64,000 bases of DNA from Candidatus Gastranaerophilales bacterium. GTDB taxonomy: Bacteria > Cyanobacteriota > Vampirovibrionia > Gastranaerophilales > Gastranaerophilaceae. This document shows positions 42,929 to 50,811 of this stretch, in pieces. The stretch covers positions 1 to 64,000 of the forward strand of contig CALUXU010000005.1 in the NCBI GenBank assembly GCA_944324825.1. Reading direction: 5' to 3'. The translations under genes and the position numbers were made by a program. Under the pieces are notes generated by a model. The model worked only from the letters and a program-made list of their open reading frames with translations. It did not search any database and was not told the origin of the DNA. Numbering within the stretch: the first letter of the stretch is position 1; each line of letters starts with the position of its first letter.

Positions 42929-43786
42929 TTAAACTGATGCAGTTGCTTTCTTTTGAACAGAAGCACCAGGAATAGATTGCCAGTTAGCAGCCATAATCTT
43001 TTTGAATGATTTAAGAGCCGTATCTTCTAATTCTCCGAGTTCTTCAGCTTCCATAATTAATTCTCTTAAAGGAAGTAAAGCTCTTTGATCTCTTAGAACA
43101 CCAAGAGCTGCAGCAGCACCTGCTCTAACTAATTCATTTTCTGAACGGTTTTTCATAACTTCAATTAAAGCCGGTACAGCTTTTGTATCGTTTAATTTAC
43201 CTAAAGAAGTTACTGCGTAGATTCTAACGTTAACCCATTCGTCATAAAGCATATTAATAATTTTATCAACAGCTTTTTTGTCGCCGATTTCACCTAATGC
43301 TCTTGTTGCATCGCAGCGAACATTAACTTTTTCGTGATCTAAAGATGCGATTAAAGCATCTGTTGCAACGTCGCCGATTTCAATTAAAGCATCTGTTGCA
43401 GTAATACAAACTTGAGGGTTTTCATCGTTTAATGCTTCAACCAACGGTTCAACAACAATTTTTCCGCCTAAACGACCTAATGCACGAGCTGCACGAACTC
43501 TTACGTCAACGTTACGGTCTTCACGTAATGATTCAATTAAGAATTCAGTAGCTTTTGTATCGCCTAATTCACCTAATGCTCTTGCTGCATATAATCTTAC
43601 AGATCCGTTTTTGTCGTTTCTTAATACATCAATTAATGGTTCAACCGCTTTAGAGTCACCTAACTCTCCTAAAATTCTTGCGGCGTTATATCTAACTTTT
43701 TCAGAACTGCTTGTTTTTAAATCTGATAATAGTTCGTCAAAAGATTTTTTGCTTTGTTTTTTCTTACCGATAACTGATATTGTCAT
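42929..43786 (-). CDS. HEAT-repeat (PBS lyase-like) protein
   Basis: The 285-residue protein is a regular array of about 31-residue HEAT repeats: 'NAARILGELGDSKAVEPLID', 'YAARALGELGDTKATEFLIE', 'RAARALGRLGGKIVVEPLVE', 'DATRALGEIGDKKAVDKIIN' and 'YAVTSLGKLNDTKAVPALIE'. These match the phycobilisome-lyase-type HEAT family, frequent in cyanobacteria and relatives. No lyase residues can be claimed; it is best read as a scaffold. GGAGG precedes the ATG. It stands alone behind a strong terminator. Confidence 0.92.
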   Translation of the reverse strand: MTISVIGKKKQSKKSFDELLSDLKTSSSEKVRYNAARILGELGDSKAVEPLIDVLRNDKNGSVRLYAARALGELGDTKATEFLIESLREDRNVDVRVRAARALGRLGGKIVVEPLVEALNDENPQVCITATDALIEIGDVATDALIASLDHEKVNVRCDATRALGEIGDKKAVDKIINMLYDEWVNVRIYAVTSLGKLNDTKAVPALIEVMKNRSENELVRAGAAAALGVLRDQRALLPLRELIMEAEELGELEDTALKSFKKIMAANWQSIPGASVQKKATASV

Positions 43787-44088
43787 TACATAACCTCCGA
43801 CATATAAACTTCAATTTCTTCACACTCTTATATAAAAATTTTAAGTTTAAAATAATTGCTTTTTTTCTTTGGTTTATTAAGTTTTTTTAAATTTTATTTA
43901 CTTTTTGTTACTCGATAAAGGGTAAAACCTACACTTTATTTTCTGCGTACTAATAATATAACATATCTTTTATTATTATTCACAATTTTGTATTAAAAAA
44001 ATATTTTTTTTATAAATTTTTATTAAGTTCCCCTTGAAAAACCGTATTATGTGCGGGTTTTATTTTCGTATCATGTTAAAAATTATTA
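43787..44088. other. AT-rich gap before the histidine kinase end
   Basis: Around 300 bases hold no gene. The right side contains the histidine kinase terminator; the left side should contain the promoter of the HEAT-repeat gene. Nothing else stands out. Confidence 0.6.
44037..44061 (-). terminator. Histidine kinase terminator
   Basis: On the minus strand AAAACCCG and CGGTTTT form a stem with one bulge followed by T residues, about 30 bases past the stop. Confidence 0.65.
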
Positions 44089-45732
44089 CTATCCGGGGAT
44101 AGTAATAATAAATTTGCTGCCTTTACCTGCTTCACTTTCAACATCAATTTTTCCGTTGTGTTTATCAATTATTTTGGCTGATATTGCTAAACCTAAACCT
44201 GTACCTACACCGACTCCTTTGGTGGTATAACCTGCCATAAATATTTTGTTAACATCTTTTATTCCGCATCCTGTATCTTCAATTGATATAACAAGTTTTT
44301 TATTTGTGTAATTTGTAGTAATCGTTATTGTGCCGTTTCCTTTTATAGCTTGGCAGGCATTAATAAGAATATTCATAAATACCTGATTTAGCATATTAGG
44401 GTAACATTTTATTATAGGGATATTGCCGTAGTTTTTAATTACCTGAATACGTTTTTTGGTTTCGTGTCTTATCAAATCCAGAGTTAAATCAAGCTCTTTA
44501 TTGATATCTGCTTCCTGTAATTCCGCTTCATCAAGACGTACAAATTTCTTTAGTGATACAACAAGATGATTAATTCTTTGTATGGCTTCTTTGTCTGTTG
44601 AATTGATGTCCGTTAGAATTTCCGCCAATTTGTTATCATCAATTTTTTTTATTAATTTAGTAAAAATTTCATTGTTGGATTTAATAGATGCAATAGGTGT
44701 ATTAATTTCGTGGGCAACACCTGCTATTAATTGACCTAATGATGCCATTTTTTCTGAATTAATAAGTTGGACTTGGGTATCTTTTAATTCTTTCAACGTT
44801 GTTTTTAATTCTTTAACTGTTTCCAGATTCTTTTTATATAGTTTTGCGTGTACAATAGCTGTTCCGAGTTGAGAGGATATGCTTTCAAGTATATCTAACT
44901 CTTCTCCAAGTTCTCGCTTTTGTCTGGATAGTAAGACAACAACACCTAAAAGCTCTGATGTGTGATGAATCGGTACTATGATTCTTTGTACGGATTCTTT
45001 GAGCGGTTCAGCATTAAGGTATTCTTTTAAACATCTTGAATACGATATCTTATTATTTTTAATTTGTTTAATAATATTATTATCGTACGTTATTGTTTTA
45101 TTAATATTTGTTTTTTTTAATGAATATCTAATTTTAAAAGATTTTTTTTCATACTCTGCATAATAACTGTCATAAGCTCCAAACATAAAAGCAAGTTCTT
45201 TTAATGTTGGTTTAATAATACTTGTTAAATCGATAGATTCTCTAATTATATTGGAAATCTTATTTATAAGAGCCATTTTAATAGCCTGCTCCTGGGCTTT
45301 TTGTTTTATATTTTGTAAATCTTTATTTTCAGATTCAAGAGAATTGTATTTATTTTGTAATGCTTCAAGCCGCTGTTCCACCTGTTCGCATTTTACCTGA
45401 GATGTCACATCTGTAAAAAAGATAATTGTGTATTTACTTCTTTTAACGGTATTTATGTCGTAATATAAAAATTCGTTTTGTTTATATTGATAAGAAATAT
45501 GTGCCGCAAAATTTTCTTTCGAGCGCACTGCTTGAATAATCGGTGAATGAATTTCTGTGTCTTCCGAGTTCAGCGGACATATATCGTAATTAATCTTATG
45601 TAAAAACTTTTTTAGGTTTTTAAAATCTTGAAAACATCTGTTAAATACATTGTTTTTGTAAACAAGTTCAATATCATTGTTTACAACTAATACAGGGTTA
45701 TTAAATTTGTTAAAAAGCTCAAATTTTTCCAC
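44089..45732 (-). CDS. Sensor histidine kinase (PAS-GAF-HisKA-HATPase)
   Basis: The 547-residue kinase has a PAS-like N-terminus (about 1-115), a coiled coil (about 118-160), a GAF-like domain (about 165-305), then HisKA with the phospho-acceptor His in 'GVAHEINTPIASIKS' near 343. The ATPase domain shows the N box 'NQVFMNILINACQAI' near 450, 'IEDTGCGI' near 485 and 'GTGLGLAIS' near 515. There are no membrane segments, so it senses a cytoplasmic signal. No response regulator is adjacent. Start is GTG with no clear Shine-Dalgarno. Confidence 0.93.
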   Translation of the reverse strand: MEKFELFNKFNNPVLVVNNDIELVYKNNVFNRCFQDFKNLKKFLHKINYDICPLNSEDTEIHSPIIQAVRSKENFAAHISYQYKQNEFLYYDINTVKRSKYTIIFFTDVTSQVKCEQVEQRLEALQNKYNSLESENKDLQNIKQKAQEQAIKMALINKISNIIRESIDLTSIIKPTLKELAFMFGAYDSYYAEYEKKSFKIRYSLKKTNINKTITYDNNIIKQIKNNKISYSRCLKEYLNAEPLKESVQRIIVPIHHTSELLGVVVLLSRQKRELGEELDILESISSQLGTAIVHAKLYKKNLETVKELKTTLKELKDTQVQLINSEKMASLGQLIAGVAHEINTPIASIKSNNEIFTKLIKKIDDNKLAEILTDINSTDKEAIQRINHLVVSLKKFVRLDEAELQEADINKELDLTLDLIRHETKKRIQVIKNYGNIPIIKCYPNMLNQVFMNILINACQAIKGNGTITITTNYTNKKLVISIEDTGCGIKDVNKIFMAGYTTKGVGVGTGLGLAISAKIIDKHNGKIDVESEAGKGSKFIITIPG

Positions 45733-45867
45733 TAGTTAATTATATCTTCTTTTTGTAAACGATTGCAAATAAAAATTTACATCTTGAAATATTTTGGACT
45801 ATAAAAAAAAATTTATGATACATTAGTAAATGTCGAAGCAAAATGGGATTAGATATAGGAGATTCTA

Positions 45868-46476
45868 ATGGCGGAGTATTTAAGTAAGGAAGAGATAAAG
45901 CAGTGGAGAAGTTCTTTGGAAAAAATTACTTTAGAAGAATTCGCTGCGCGTTTAGGTAAAGTAGTTGCCGATTCAAGACCTACAAATGATCTTGTAGATA
46001 AAGTTATGAATGGTTCTACTTCATCTAATGAGTCATTAAAGAATAAAAGAGCTGAAAGCTTATCTAATATAGCAGAACGTGCATTTGAAAGAGAAAGACA
46101 ACTATCACATACGCCATTCTCATTTAAAGCACCGGTTGATGACAGTAAGCCTAAAAAAGAAATTAAGCAAGCTGTTGAATCATCTTCTCAAAATGAAATC
46201 GTAGAAAAGATTCTAAAAAGACAAGAAGTAGAAAACGAAGATACTTTGAGAGAAGAAGTTAACATTGTTTTGAAAAAGAATTTGACTGATAGAGAACAAA
46301 TTGTATTTGATTACTTCTTAAGTCACAGAAATACAACGGTTTATGCCAAAGATTTGGCTGCATTGTTGAATTTGCCTAGAGATTACATATATAAGTATAT
46401 TAAAAACTTACGTGCTAAAATTGAAGGCGATAAATTAAAGAATGCTGAACGCGGCGGCTTTATTTTATCTGATTAA
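45868..46476 (+). CDS. Protein with C-terminal OmpR-like winged helix
   Basis: The 202-residue protein has a polar, helical N-terminal two thirds with no known domain. Residues about 135-200 ('LTDREQIVFDYFLSH', 'YAKDLAALLNLPRDYIYKYI', 'NLRAKIEGDK', 'RGGFIL') follow the OmpR/PhoB winged-helix pattern, ending in the wing. It is therefore a probable DNA-binding regulator without a receiver domain. TAGGAGA precedes the ATG. It is nine bases upstream of a DUF262-like gene and forms a two-gene unit with it. Confidence 0.75.
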   Translation: MAEYLSKEEIKQWRSSLEKITLEEFAARLGKVVADSRPTNDLVDKVMNGSTSSNESLKNKRAESLSNIAERAFERERQLSHTPFSFKAPVDDSKPKKEIKQAVESSSQNEIVEKILKRQEVENEDTLREEVNIVLKKNLTDREQIVFDYFLSHRNTTVYAKDLAALLNLPRDYIYKYIKNLRAKIEGDKLKNAERGGFILSD

Positions 46477-46485
46477 GGTAATAAT

Positions 46486-47631
46486 GTGTTAAATATCGGA
46501 ATCTTAGACTTTTTAATGAGCAAGGCTCATAATATATCGGTATTGAATTGTTCAAGCAATTTTGAGTATACGGATGATTTGTTTGAAATGATTCTTACGG
46601 GTAAATACTGTGATTCCGATATTGATTTAGGTATTGTTTATGTAAAGCGCTTATCAGATTATCATTATTTGCTGGTTGACGGTAAACGTAGGTTATTGTC
46701 ATTTATTCTTATGATAAAGGCGATTGCAGATTATTATGCTGATTTAGCTAAAGAGGATGCATTTTTGCAGCACCCTGTTCAGGCTGATTGTTTAAAAGTT
46801 TTATCAATGCTGAAAATCCGGCTTTTTGGCCTGGAAAAAACAGTATTTGATAAATTAATTAACAACGAGCCGATATCTTATAACGAAAAACAAACCGAGA
46901 TTTACAGAACATTAAATCTTTTCAGAGAAAATATTAAGTATTTGGATTTTGATGTTGAACAATTTTATGAGTTGTTACTACGTTTAAAAGTAAATGTTGT
47001 ATTTTTGAATGATTCAAGCGAAAAAGATATTTTCTGTGTTTTAAATAAAAATTTAAGACCATTAAATCAGTTATTACTTATAAAATCATATCTTGCTGAA
47101 TTGAATTGTGCAGAGTTTGTAAATGAACTTTATTTTCTTTTCGGGTATAAAGAAGAAATATTTGTTTCATTTTTCAAAGCCTATTTATCTCCAAAATTTA
47201 ACAGGATAATAACTGATAATAATCTTGTTTATGATTATTTTGTTAAGTATATAGATATGGTCAGGAAGTTTCAGGATTTTAAGGCTATTTTAGCAAGTAT
47301 TACCAAAACAGCGAAAATATACAAGAAAATGTATAATGCTGATTTTATGGATTCCGAGATGAGAAATATGTTTATCAAAATAATTTCTAATGACGGACGT
47401 GATACATTTTCATATTTGCTTGAGCTTTGCGAGGATTATGAAAACAAATATTTATCCAAAGAAACTTTCCTTGAGGTTTGTAATATAGTTTATACATATA
47501 TTTGGGAGCGTAATAAAAAGACTTCATTAGTTAATGAAAATATTGATTTTTCAAAAATGGTGCATGAATTGAATAAAATCATATACGAAGAACATGCAGC
47601 AAATGAAGCAAATAACAACAAAGAATCTTAA
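46486..47631 (+). CDS. Degenerate DUF262/GmrSD-N-like protein
   Basis: The 381-residue protein resembles the DUF262 (GmrSD N-terminal, ParB/Srx-related) domain: 'DIDLGIVYVKRL' then 'YLLVDGKRRLLSFILMIKA' near residue 55-80 (family: IDGQQRLTT), and 'CVLNKNLRPLNQLLLIKSYL' near 185-205 (family: LNxxGxxLxxxDLIKNYL). The usual N-terminal YQRxYxW is missing and DGQQR is altered to DGKRR. The helical C-terminal half is of unknown type. Start is GTG. Paired with a winged-helix protein. Confidence 0.6.
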   Translation: MLNIGILDFLMSKAHNISVLNCSSNFEYTDDLFEMILTGKYCDSDIDLGIVYVKRLSDYHYLLVDGKRRLLSFILMIKAIADYYADLAKEDAFLQHPVQADCLKVLSMLKIRLFGLEKTVFDKLINNEPISYNEKQTEIYRTLNLFRENIKYLDFDVEQFYELLLRLKVNVVFLNDSSEKDIFCVLNKNLRPLNQLLLIKSYLAELNCAEFVNELYFLFGYKEEIFVSFFKAYLSPKFNRIITDNNLVYDYFVKYIDMVRKFQDFKAILASITKTAKIYKKMYNADFMDSEMRNMFIKIISNDGRDTFSYLLELCEDYENKYLSKETFLEVCNIVYTYIWERNKKTSLVNENIDFSKMVHELNKIIYEEHAANEANNNKES

Positions 47632-47635
47632 ATAA

Positions 47636-48127
47636 TTATAAATTAAAATCCCCGTTTTTCTTAATATGTTCAACTAATCCGCCGTCGTTCAGGAGTTTAA
47701 TCATAACCGGCGGTAAAGGTTCAATTTGAGTAATTGTTCCTTTCGTCAGATTATTAAGAATTCCCTTTTCAATATCCAAATCAAGTTCATCTCCTGCATC
47801 AATACCGTCGGTATCACATTCAATAGCCAATAATCCGATATTAATCGCGTTTCTGTAAAATATCCTTGCGAAAGATTTTGCAAGTACTGCACCTACTCCT
47901 GCAATTTTTATAATCTGCGGAGCGTGTTCTCTCGAGGAACCAAGACCGAAATTGTTTCCTGCAACTACAAAATCTCCTTTGTTCATTGATGATGCAAAAT
48001 TAGGGTCAGCATCTTCAAGCACGTGTTTTGCAAATTCCGGTAAGTTTGACCTTAAATGAAATAATCTTCCCGGTGCTATGTGGTCTGTTGAAATGTTGTC
48101 ACCGAATTTAAATGCTTTCCCTTTCAT
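47636..48127 (-). CDS. leuD: 3-isopropylmalate dehydratase small subunit
   Basis: This is the swivel subunit that, with LeuC, isomerises isopropylmalate in leucine synthesis. The short archaeal/bacterial type-2 form (163 residues) is seen, with 'FGDNISTDHIAPGR' near residue 8, 'GNNFGLGSSREHAPQ' near 57-71 and 'AKSFARIFYRNAINIGL' near 83-99. No leuC, leuA or leuB lies nearby, so it is an orphan here; related small subunits act on homoaconitate or dimethylmalate. It follows the exonuclease gene by 10 bases. Confidence 0.9.
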   Translation of the reverse strand: MKGKAFKFGDNISTDHIAPGRLFHLRSNLPEFAKHVLEDADPNFASSMNKGDFVVAGNNFGLGSSREHAPQIIKIAGVGAVLAKSFARIFYRNAINIGLLAIECDTDGIDAGDELDLDIEKGILNNLTKGTITQIEPLPPVMIKLLNDGGLVEHIKKNGDFNL

Positions 48128-48137
48128 AATTTCTCCT

Positions 48138-49055
48138 TTAATGTCCGCTCTTTAGAACTTGCAAATTTCTTGTTTCAGAGATTTCGTGTCTTGCCTCTCT
48201 GATTTTCTTTCTGTTTTCATCCGAGAGGCTGAGTCCGTTACAGAGTCTATCGATAAAACCGGTATTTAATTTTACCGCTTTATCTAAAGCTCCCAATTCC
48301 TCTAATACTTCTTTTATTTCAGAAAACTTGTATCCGAAAGAATGTTTAGATTGATAAACCATTGTTTCTCCGGATTCTGCAGTAATAGGCTCTCCTCCGA
48401 GTTCAAAATGAAGCTTGAATATTGATTTCAAATCTTGCAGTTCAGACTGCATGGTTTGTATGCTTTGTTGTATTCTTAAAAATCTTTCGAACAGGTAATC
48501 GATATTTTCAAGTTGTTTTGTCTGCCAGTCATATTTTTGCAGATAAAGTTTTTTTAGTTTCGGATAAGCCAGTGCAAGTCCCATCGCATCAGCCATTGCC
48601 CTGTGATGATTTGTTAAATCAACATGGAATTTTTCTGTTAGTGCTGCAAGTCCATGGGATTCTAAATCCGGACAAATTTCTTTAAACATTTGTTGTGAAT
48701 CGATTCTTTCATTTTCAAATTTTTTCTTAAATACACGTTTGCAGGCTTCATTGAGGAATGAATAATCAAAAATTGCATTGTGAGCGACAATTGGAGCGTC
48801 ACCGATAAACTCAAGAATTTCTCCCAATACTTCGCTTTCTTTCGGTGCATCTGCAACCATTTCTTCCGTAATTCCGTGTATTGCCATACTGGACTTTCTT
48901 ATATGCTGCTCAGGATTAATAAGAGTTTGGTAAGTCTTTTTTATTTTCCCGTTTTCAAGTCTTACTGCAGCAAACTCAATAATTCTCTCTTTTGTATAAT
49001 CAAGACCGGTTGTTTCAGTGTCCAGTACAATTTCAACTACTTTTTTTCTAGGCAT
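48138..49055 (-). CDS. DnaQ-type 3'-5' exonuclease with C-terminal extension
   Basis: The N-terminal DEDDh exonuclease domain (about 1-170) shows ExoI 'EIVLDTETTGLD' near residue 8, ExoII 'IVAHNAIFDYSFL' near 88 and ExoIII 'NHHRAMADAMGLA' near 150. It could proofread or process DNA ends, like DnaQ or the PolC exonuclease domain. The C-terminal 130 residues are helical, with a coiled-coil-like middle, and are not recognised. 305 residues. leuD follows. Confidence 0.88.
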   Translation of the reverse strand: MPRKKVVEIVLDTETTGLDYTKERIIEFAAVRLENGKIKKTYQTLINPEQHIRKSSMAIHGITEEMVADAPKESEVLGEILEFIGDAPIVAHNAIFDYSFLNEACKRVFKKKFENERIDSQQMFKEICPDLESHGLAALTEKFHVDLTNHHRAMADAMGLALAYPKLKKLYLQKYDWQTKQLENIDYLFERFLRIQQSIQTMQSELQDLKSIFKLHFELGGEPITAESGETMVYQSKHSFGYKFSEIKEVLEELGALDKAVKLNTGFIDRLCNGLSLSDENRKKIREARHEISETRNLQVLKSGH

Positions 49056-49105
49056 ATTATATAATTTTTCCTTGTAAAATATGGGTATATAAATTTATCC
49101 CTTAA

Positions 49106-49140
49106 CATAATAGCATGAAAAAATTATATATGCTATTATG
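49106..49140. promoter_or_regulatory. 11-base inverted repeat between exonuclease and trxA
   Basis: CATAATAGCAT (49106-49116) is the exact reverse complement of ATGCTATTATG (49130-49140), 13 bases apart. The right arm contains TATTAT, a possible trxA -10. Lying between divergent genes and lacking a T-run, it looks more like an operator than a terminator. Confidence 0.5.
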
Positions 49141-49186
49141 GGTAAACAAAGATGAAATTGTTTTTATTTAAGGAGATAAAGAGATT

Positions 49187-49504
49187 ATGGCAATAGATGT
49201 TAATGAAAAAAATCTTGATTCTGAAGTTTTGCAATCAGAAGGTGTTGTAGTTGCAGATTTTTGGGCTCCATGGTGTGGTCCTTGCAGAAAATTAGGCCCT
49301 GTACTTGATGATATTGAACAATCATTTGAAGGTAAAATTAAAATTGTTAAAATCAATGCCGATGAAAATTTGGAAATTATGAAGAAATTTTCAGTAAGCG
49401 GATTACCGTCGCTGCTTGTTTTTAAAAACGGTGAAGCTGTTGAAAGAATGGCAGGATTAATTCCAAAATCTTCTATTATTAACAATATTGAAAAACATAT
49501 ATAG
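49187..49504 (+). CDS. trxA: Thioredoxin
   Basis: The 105-residue protein is a standard thioredoxin, reducing disulphides in ribonucleotide reductase and other partners. The active site is 'FWAPWCGPCRKLGP' near residues 24-37, and the cis-proline lies in 'SGLPSLLVFKNGEAV' near 70-84. AAGGAG lies upstream. purB begins 11 bases after its stop, so both are probably on one mRNA. Confidence 0.97.
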   Translation: MAIDVNEKNLDSEVLQSEGVVVADFWAPWCGPCRKLGPVLDDIEQSFEGKIKIVKINADENLEIMKKFSVSGLPSLLVFKNGEAVERMAGLIPKSSIINNIEKHI

Positions 49505-49515
49505 AGGCATAAATT

Positions 49516-50811
49516 ATGATTGATAGATATTCTCTGCCTGAGATGCGTGAAATATGGACTTTACATTCCAAGTTTAGTTATTATCTGCGTGTAGAGCTTG
49601 CTGTTTGCGAGGCTTATGCAAAGCTCGGTAAAATTCCTCAGGAGGATTTGTTAAAGATAAAATCATTTGCTTCATTTGATTTAAAAAGAATTGATGAAAT
49701 TGAAGCAGAGGTTCATCATGATGTAATTGCATTTTTGACAAATGTAAATGAGAGTGTCGGAGAAGAACTTGCCAAATATATACATATGGGCTTAACAAGC
49801 TCTGATGTAATTGATACCGCGTTTGCTTTGCAGATAGCGGATTCATCAAAAATAATAGATGAAAAATACAGAGCATTGTTAGATACAATGCGTGAGATGG
49901 CGCTTAAATATAAACATACTGTTTGCATTGGGCGCTCGCATGGTGTTCATGCCGAGGTTATGACATTCGGCGTAAAAGTTTTAAGCTGGCTTGATATATT
50001 TGAAAGAGTATACAGAAAATTCCGTTATTCTGTTGACAATATAAAAATCGGACAAATATCCGGACCTGTCGGAACATACAGTAATTTGCCGATGGAGGTG
50101 GAAAAATTAACCTGTGACATTTTGAAGCTAAGACCTGCAAGAATTTCTACACAGGTAATTGCAAGAGATGTTCATGCTGATTATATGCAGACTTTGGCAT
50201 TAATTGCATCTGTTATAGAACAAATTGCTGTTGAAATCAGACATTTGCAGCGGACTGAAGTGAGAGAGGTCGAGGAAGGTTTTTCTAAAAATCAAAAAGG
50301 CTCTTCTGCAATGCCTCATAAGAAGAATCCGATTTTGTGCGAAAACTTATGCGGACTTGCAAGGGTTGTAAGGGCTAATGCGATGGCAGCCATGGAAAAT
50401 ATTGCTCTCTGGCATGAACGTGATATTTCTCATAGCTCAGCTGAACGTATCATTTTCCCGGATTCTTTAGAGTTAATTGATTTTATGCTGACTCGTCTGA
50501 ATAAAGTTTTGTCTAATCTGGTTATAAAAGAAGACAATATGGAAAAGAATACAAATCTGTTCGGCGGAATTGTTTATTCTCAAAAAGTTTTGTTGAAAAT
50601 GGTTGATAAGGGGCTGACGCGAGAAGACGCATATAGAATTGTTCAAAAACATGCCATAGATGCGTTTGAAAATAACGGAGATTTTAGAAAAAATCTGGAA
50701 TCTGATGATGAAGTGTTAAAAATTCTTTCAACTGAAGAAATTGAAGAATGTTTTAATAAAGAAGATTATCTGAAAAATATTGATAATATGTTTGCGAAAT
50801 TTGATATTTAA
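49516..50811 (+). CDS. purB: Adenylosuccinate lyase
   Basis: PurB removes fumarate from SAICAR and from adenylosuccinate in purine synthesis. Family motifs are clear: 'HHDVIAFLTNVNE' near residue 67, 'YIHMGLTSSDVIDTA' near 87, 'GRSHGVHAEVMTFG' near 138 and the signature loop 'GSSAMPHKKNP' near 260 with its catalytic Ser. Length (431) is normal. GAGG lies before the ATG. The last four bases overlap the convergent PRTase-like gene. Confidence 0.96.
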   Translation: MIDRYSLPEMREIWTLHSKFSYYLRVELAVCEAYAKLGKIPQEDLLKIKSFASFDLKRIDEIEAEVHHDVIAFLTNVNESVGEELAKYIHMGLTSSDVIDTAFALQIADSSKIIDEKYRALLDTMREMALKYKHTVCIGRSHGVHAEVMTFGVKVLSWLDIFERVYRKFRYSVDNIKIGQISGPVGTYSNLPMEVEKLTCDILKLRPARISTQVIARDVHADYMQTLALIASVIEQIAVEIRHLQRTEVREVEEGFSKNQKGSSAMPHKKNPILCENLCGLARVVRANAMAAMENIALWHERDISHSSAERIIFPDSLELIDFMLTRLNKVLSNLVIKEDNMEKNTNLFGGIVYSQKVLLKMVDKGLTREDAYRIVQKHAIDAFENNGDFRKNLESDDEVLKILSTEEIEECFNKEDYLKNIDNMFAKFDI

